Origin: Candidatus Dormiibacterota bacterium
Lineage (GTDB): Bacteria; Vulcanimicrobiota; Vulcanimicrobiia; Vulcanimicrobiales; Vulcanimicrobiaceae
Assembly: GCA_035532035.1 (NCBI GenBank)
Contig: DATKRS010000019.1
Location: 1-64,000, forward strand
DNA: 64,000 bases
Direction of reading: 5' to 3'
In this document: piece by piece, positions 61,622-64,000 of the stretch
How the letters are laid out: each line of letters begins with the position of its first letter
Numbering within the stretch: position 1 is the first letter of the stretch
Position numbers and translations under genes: made by a program
The notes under the pieces: generated by a model
What the model was told of the DNA's origin: nothing
Databases searched by the model: none
The model's input: the letters and a program-made list of their open reading frames with translations, nothing else

Positions 61622-62512
61622 TCAGCGAATCGAGCGAACGGTGCGCCGCACGAATACGGGCTGGAACGCAAAGCGCTCCATCATCGCTTTGGTGGGAACG
61701 CGTACGCGATCCGCCAGCCGCAACATCTGCAAGACCTTGATATGCCACCAGGTCATGTCGATCTCGAACCACGCAAGCCCATGGCGCGCGGAGAACGGGA
61801 ACGCATGATGGTTGTTGTGCCAGCCTTCCCCGAACGAGACCAAGGCGACCCACCAGGAGTTCGTCGACCGGTCATCGGTCTTGTAGGTCCGATAGCCTGC
61901 CCAGTGCGACGCGCTGTTCACGAACCACGTCGTGTGATACGTGTACACCAGGCGTACGAAGACGCCCCAGAATACCCACGACCATCCCCCGATCGCGAGC
62001 AACACGAGCGCGAGGGCCACTTGCAGCGGAACCGACAGGTACGAAAGCGCTCGGTAGTATGGATCGGCGACCAAATCGGGACAATGGCGCGCGCGCTCCT
62101 CTTTCGACGGAACGTAACGGTTCTTCACGATGAGCCACTTGATGTGCGCCCACGTGAACCCGCGACGCGTCGTATGCGGATCGCCCGCGTGATCGGAGTG
62201 GGCGTGATGGACGCGATGCGTCGCCACCCACTCGATGGGCGCTCCTTGCATCGCGAGCGTCCCGACGGTCGCGACGATATGTTCCAGAGGCCATCGCAAG
62301 CGTAAGCTGCGATGGGTGAGCGTTCGATGGTAGCCGAGCGTCACGCCGATCGCGCCGGTCACATACGCGAGGACGGCGGCGGCGGCGACCGCCTGCCACG
62401 AGAAGAATGCCGGAATGACGGCCAGGAGCGCGCAGACGTGAATTGCCGCAAGCGCTACGCCGTTCGTCCAGTTGGGCCTGCGAGCCCAGAGGCGTCGCTT
62501 TGCAAGTTGCAT
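61622..62512 (-). CDS. Acyl-CoA/acyl-lipid delta-9-type desaturase
   Basis: A di-iron membrane desaturase of 296 residues. The three His boxes are HRTLTH (H-x4-H), HRVHH and HNNHH. Four membrane segments surround them (for example LAAIHVCALLAVIPAFF and VALALVLLAIGGWSWVFWG). The GYHRTLTHRS and GEGWHNNHHAFP forms are those of the delta-9 acyl-CoA desaturase group that makes mono-unsaturated chains. The redox partner is not fused. It is placed beside other lipid genes but forms its own transcription unit. Confidence 0.92.
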   Translation of the reverse strand: MQLAKRRLWARRPNWTNGVALAAIHVCALLAVIPAFFSWQAVAAAAVLAYVTGAIGVTLGYHRTLTHRSLRLRWPLEHIVATVGTLAMQGAPIEWVATHRVHHAHSDHAGDPHTTRRGFTWAHIKWLIVKNRYVPSKEERARHCPDLVADPYYRALSYLSVPLQVALALVLLAIGGWSWVFWGVFVRLVYTYHTTWFVNSASHWAGYRTYKTDDRSTNSWWVALVSFGEGWHNNHHAFPFSARHGLAWFEIDMTWWHIKVLQMLRLADRVRVPTKAMMERFAFQPVFVRRTVRSIR

Positions 62513-62548
62513 GGAGATTTATGGTCTATTCCCCGAAAGAAGCGGAAA

Positions 62549-64000
62549 TCATCTCCCCACGACGTCGGGAGCGAGGCCAACCTCGATTTTCGTCTCGAAG
62601 GTACGGTCCCACGGCAGCGTGATGCGCATGGCCGCTATATGATATCCGGGATATAATTGCGTTAAGATTCCTTGCGCGTCATTCCAGAGCAAGGCCCGAT
62701 TCTCTTGGGCGACGGCTGCAGCGCTCGGCGGCAAGAGCAGCATACGGTCGATATTCTGCGCTTTGAGCTGCGCATTCAATAGAGGCCGCACCTCGACGTG
62801 ATAGGCGTAATCGTCGGTAAACCGCATGAAGGTGAACTCCTTGTGCGCCAAGGCATCGTACCTTCCCGAGCGCCGGCCGACGCCTGCGGCGACCGCCTCG
62901 GCAAGCGCCGTTCCTACCGTATTGGCATTGGTGTTCCAAGAGGCATACGCGTCGAGCCGCCTGGCGACGCCATCGGCGAGAATGCGCCGGGCGAAGGCGC
63001 CCTGATCGGCATATCCAGGGTTCCCTCCGCCCTCCAGAAACGTGATGTCTGCGAGTGCGACGGAACGCCCTGCCGTTTCGTCGGCACGCATCGCGCTCAC
63101 GAAAGCATCGTCCTGCACCGCCGAGGTCGCGGGAACGCGCACGTAAAGCACGATCTCGGGGTTTTCGTCGGTCTCGACGCCTCCGCAAAGCGCGATGAGC
63201 CGTGCGATCGCCACGGAAACGGGAGCATACTCGAGCGGGTCCTGAGCGAGCGCTCCTCCGGGCGTGGAGTAACGCACCGCAACACGCGGCTGCCAGTGGA
63301 CGCTGCGCGCCAGGGCGTGCGCGACGAGGGCCATTCCCAGCTCGTCGGCGCCGGGCTCGATCGCGACCCGCTGCGCAGCGTTGTCGGAGGCGATGTCGCC
63401 TTCAAGCGCTACACGATCCGGGACGTCGATGCCGATCGGTCCGGCATCGTCCTGACCGAGCACGAGCAGATCGAGCGCCGAAGAAGGCGCAGCAGCCTTC
63501 GCCACCCACAATCGGTCAACGGCGAGATCGCGCGCGCGATCCGCCACGTACTCGTCGAATGCAGAGCCGGCTAGCGCGCGGAGCTGCTCGGCACGCGCCT
63601 GCTCGTCGGGCAAGAGCGGATCGTGGAGCTTGGCGTACTTCCACAAGTACTGCCACGTCGCACCCGATGCAAAATACGGCTGCCCGGGCCCGATTGCCGG
63701 TATTCCCGTCGGCGCGAGCCGCATGATGGTGCCGAAGGCGGCAAACCACGCTTTGGGCCGACGATCGCGCAGCCGTATGACGTCGCGCACGCGATAGTAG
63801 GCGTCGTCGTAGGTCGTGCCGGGAACCCGCGATGCGAGAAGCCCTCCGTAGACGAGCATGTCGGTAGAGAGCACGTACGCGCTCGCGTTGCGCGGCGCGC
63901 GCGCGTTCAGCCAAGCGACGATTGCGTCCGGGGAGCCTGGCTCCAAGTAATGGCCGAGCAGCGCATGCGGCGGCGTGACGACGCTGCGCCCGGCGATGCG
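62549..64000 (-). CDS. DUF4127-family protein (partial, 5' end beyond the window)
   Basis: The last 483 or so residues of a protein matching the DUF4127 family, whose function is unknown. Recognisable segments are LSTDMLVYGGLLASRVPGT, LVLGQDDAGPIGI, EPGADELGMALVA, DITFLEGGGNPGYAD and YASWNTNANTVGTALAEAV. The frame stays open past the TTG at 63946 to the window edge (TPPHALLGHY just before it), so the gene starts outside. The stop is 37 bases from the desaturase start on the same strand. Acidic/His clusters hint at a metal-dependent enzyme, but nothing firm can be said. Confidence 0.8.
   Translation of the reverse strand, partial: RIAGRSVVTPPHALLGHYLEPGSPDAIVAWLNARAPRNASAYVLSTDMLVYGGLLASRVPGTTYDDAYYRVRDVIRLRDRRPKAWFAAFGTIMRLAPTGIPAIGPGQPYFASGATWQYLWKYAKLHDPLLPDEQARAEQLRALAGSAFDEYVADRARDLAVDRLWVAKAAAPSSALDLLVLGQDDAGPIGIDVPDRVALEGDIASDNAAQRVAIEPGADELGMALVAHALARSVHWQPRVAVRYSTPGGALAQDPLEYAPVSVAIARLIALCGGVETDENPEIVLYVRVPATSAVQDDAFVSAMRADETAGRSVALADITFLEGGGNPGYADQGAFARRILADGVARRLDAYASWNTNANTVGTALAEAVAAGVGRRSGRYDALAHKEFTFMRFTDDYAYHVEVRPLLNAQLKAQNIDRMLLLPPSAAAVAQENRALLWNDAQGILTQLYPGYHIAAMRITLPWDRTFETKIEVGLAPDVVGR

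Noticed and set aside
1-64000. Search for CRISPR arrays, insertion sequences, prophage, toxin-antitoxin or defence islands
   Set aside because: No regularly spaced repeats, transposase, integrase, phage structural gene or defence motif was seen. Gene content and composition are uniformly housekeeping or metabolic.

Overview
The window is GC-rich, almost gapless and purely chromosomal in character: about 58 protein genes, one complete tRNA and one interrupted tRNA. I see no insertion sequence, prophage or CRISPR array. Two blocks keep gene orders familiar from Bacillus: yacL-ispD-ispF-cysE-cysS-rlmB-sigH, and PASTA protein-rpe-thiamine gene-rpmB-fakA-plsX. Yet the cell also encodes a TolC-type outer-membrane channel, outer-membrane beta-barrels and an EmrA/HlyD periplasmic adaptor. 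A high-GC diderm with Firmicutes-like housekeeping order fits a deep Terrabacteria lineage such as Candidatus Eremiobacterota (WPS-2). That assignment is inference from gene content; no 16S gene is present.

Layout. 1-1147: a tRNA-Cys half broken in its anticodon loop at the left edge, a small secreted protein, tRNA-Thr and a thioredoxin-like ferredoxin. 1156-11763 (minus): sigma factor, rlmB, cysS, cysE, ispF, ispD, yacL, hemW, fakB-like degV, plsX, fakA. 11801-20264: rpmB (plus), then a minus-strand run of thiL, rpe, PASTA protein, yebC, a fused glycosyltransferase, plsC and cmk. 20341-28552: radA, glutamate formiminotransferase, M16 peptidase and an aldehyde dehydrogenase (plus), then dapC-dapD (minus). 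28647-37608 (plus): a complete pentose-phosphate operon tkt, tal-pgi, gnd, zwf, opcA, pgl. 37605-42198 (minus): STAS protein, lipoprotein-carrier-like protein, TetR, EmrA-like adaptor and TolC. 42200-48479 (minus): a conserved anchored protein followed by hutH, hutU, hutI, hutF. 48743-54004: WYL regulator, clpC, two surface proteins and a DUF59 Fe-S factor. 54123-61572 (plus): a propionyl-CoA to succinyl-CoA route (carboxylase beta, DsrE-like lipoprotein, fabI, small subunit, biotin carboxylase/BCCP, methylmalonyl-CoA mutase, epimerase). 61622-64000 (minus): fatty-acid desaturase and the 3' part of a DUF4127 gene.

How it works together. FakA, PlsX, the DegV protein, PlsC, FabI, the desaturase and the carboxylase form a large share of a lipid-making toolkit. 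The pentose-phosphate cassette supplies NADPH and pentoses. The hut genes turn histidine into glutamate, and the carboxylase/mutase genes feed odd-chain and branched carbon into the TCA cycle. Genes are packed tightly, with at least fourteen co-directional 4-base stop/start overlaps (ATGA or GTGA), so translational coupling is the norm. Those overlaps fixed many of the start codons chosen here.
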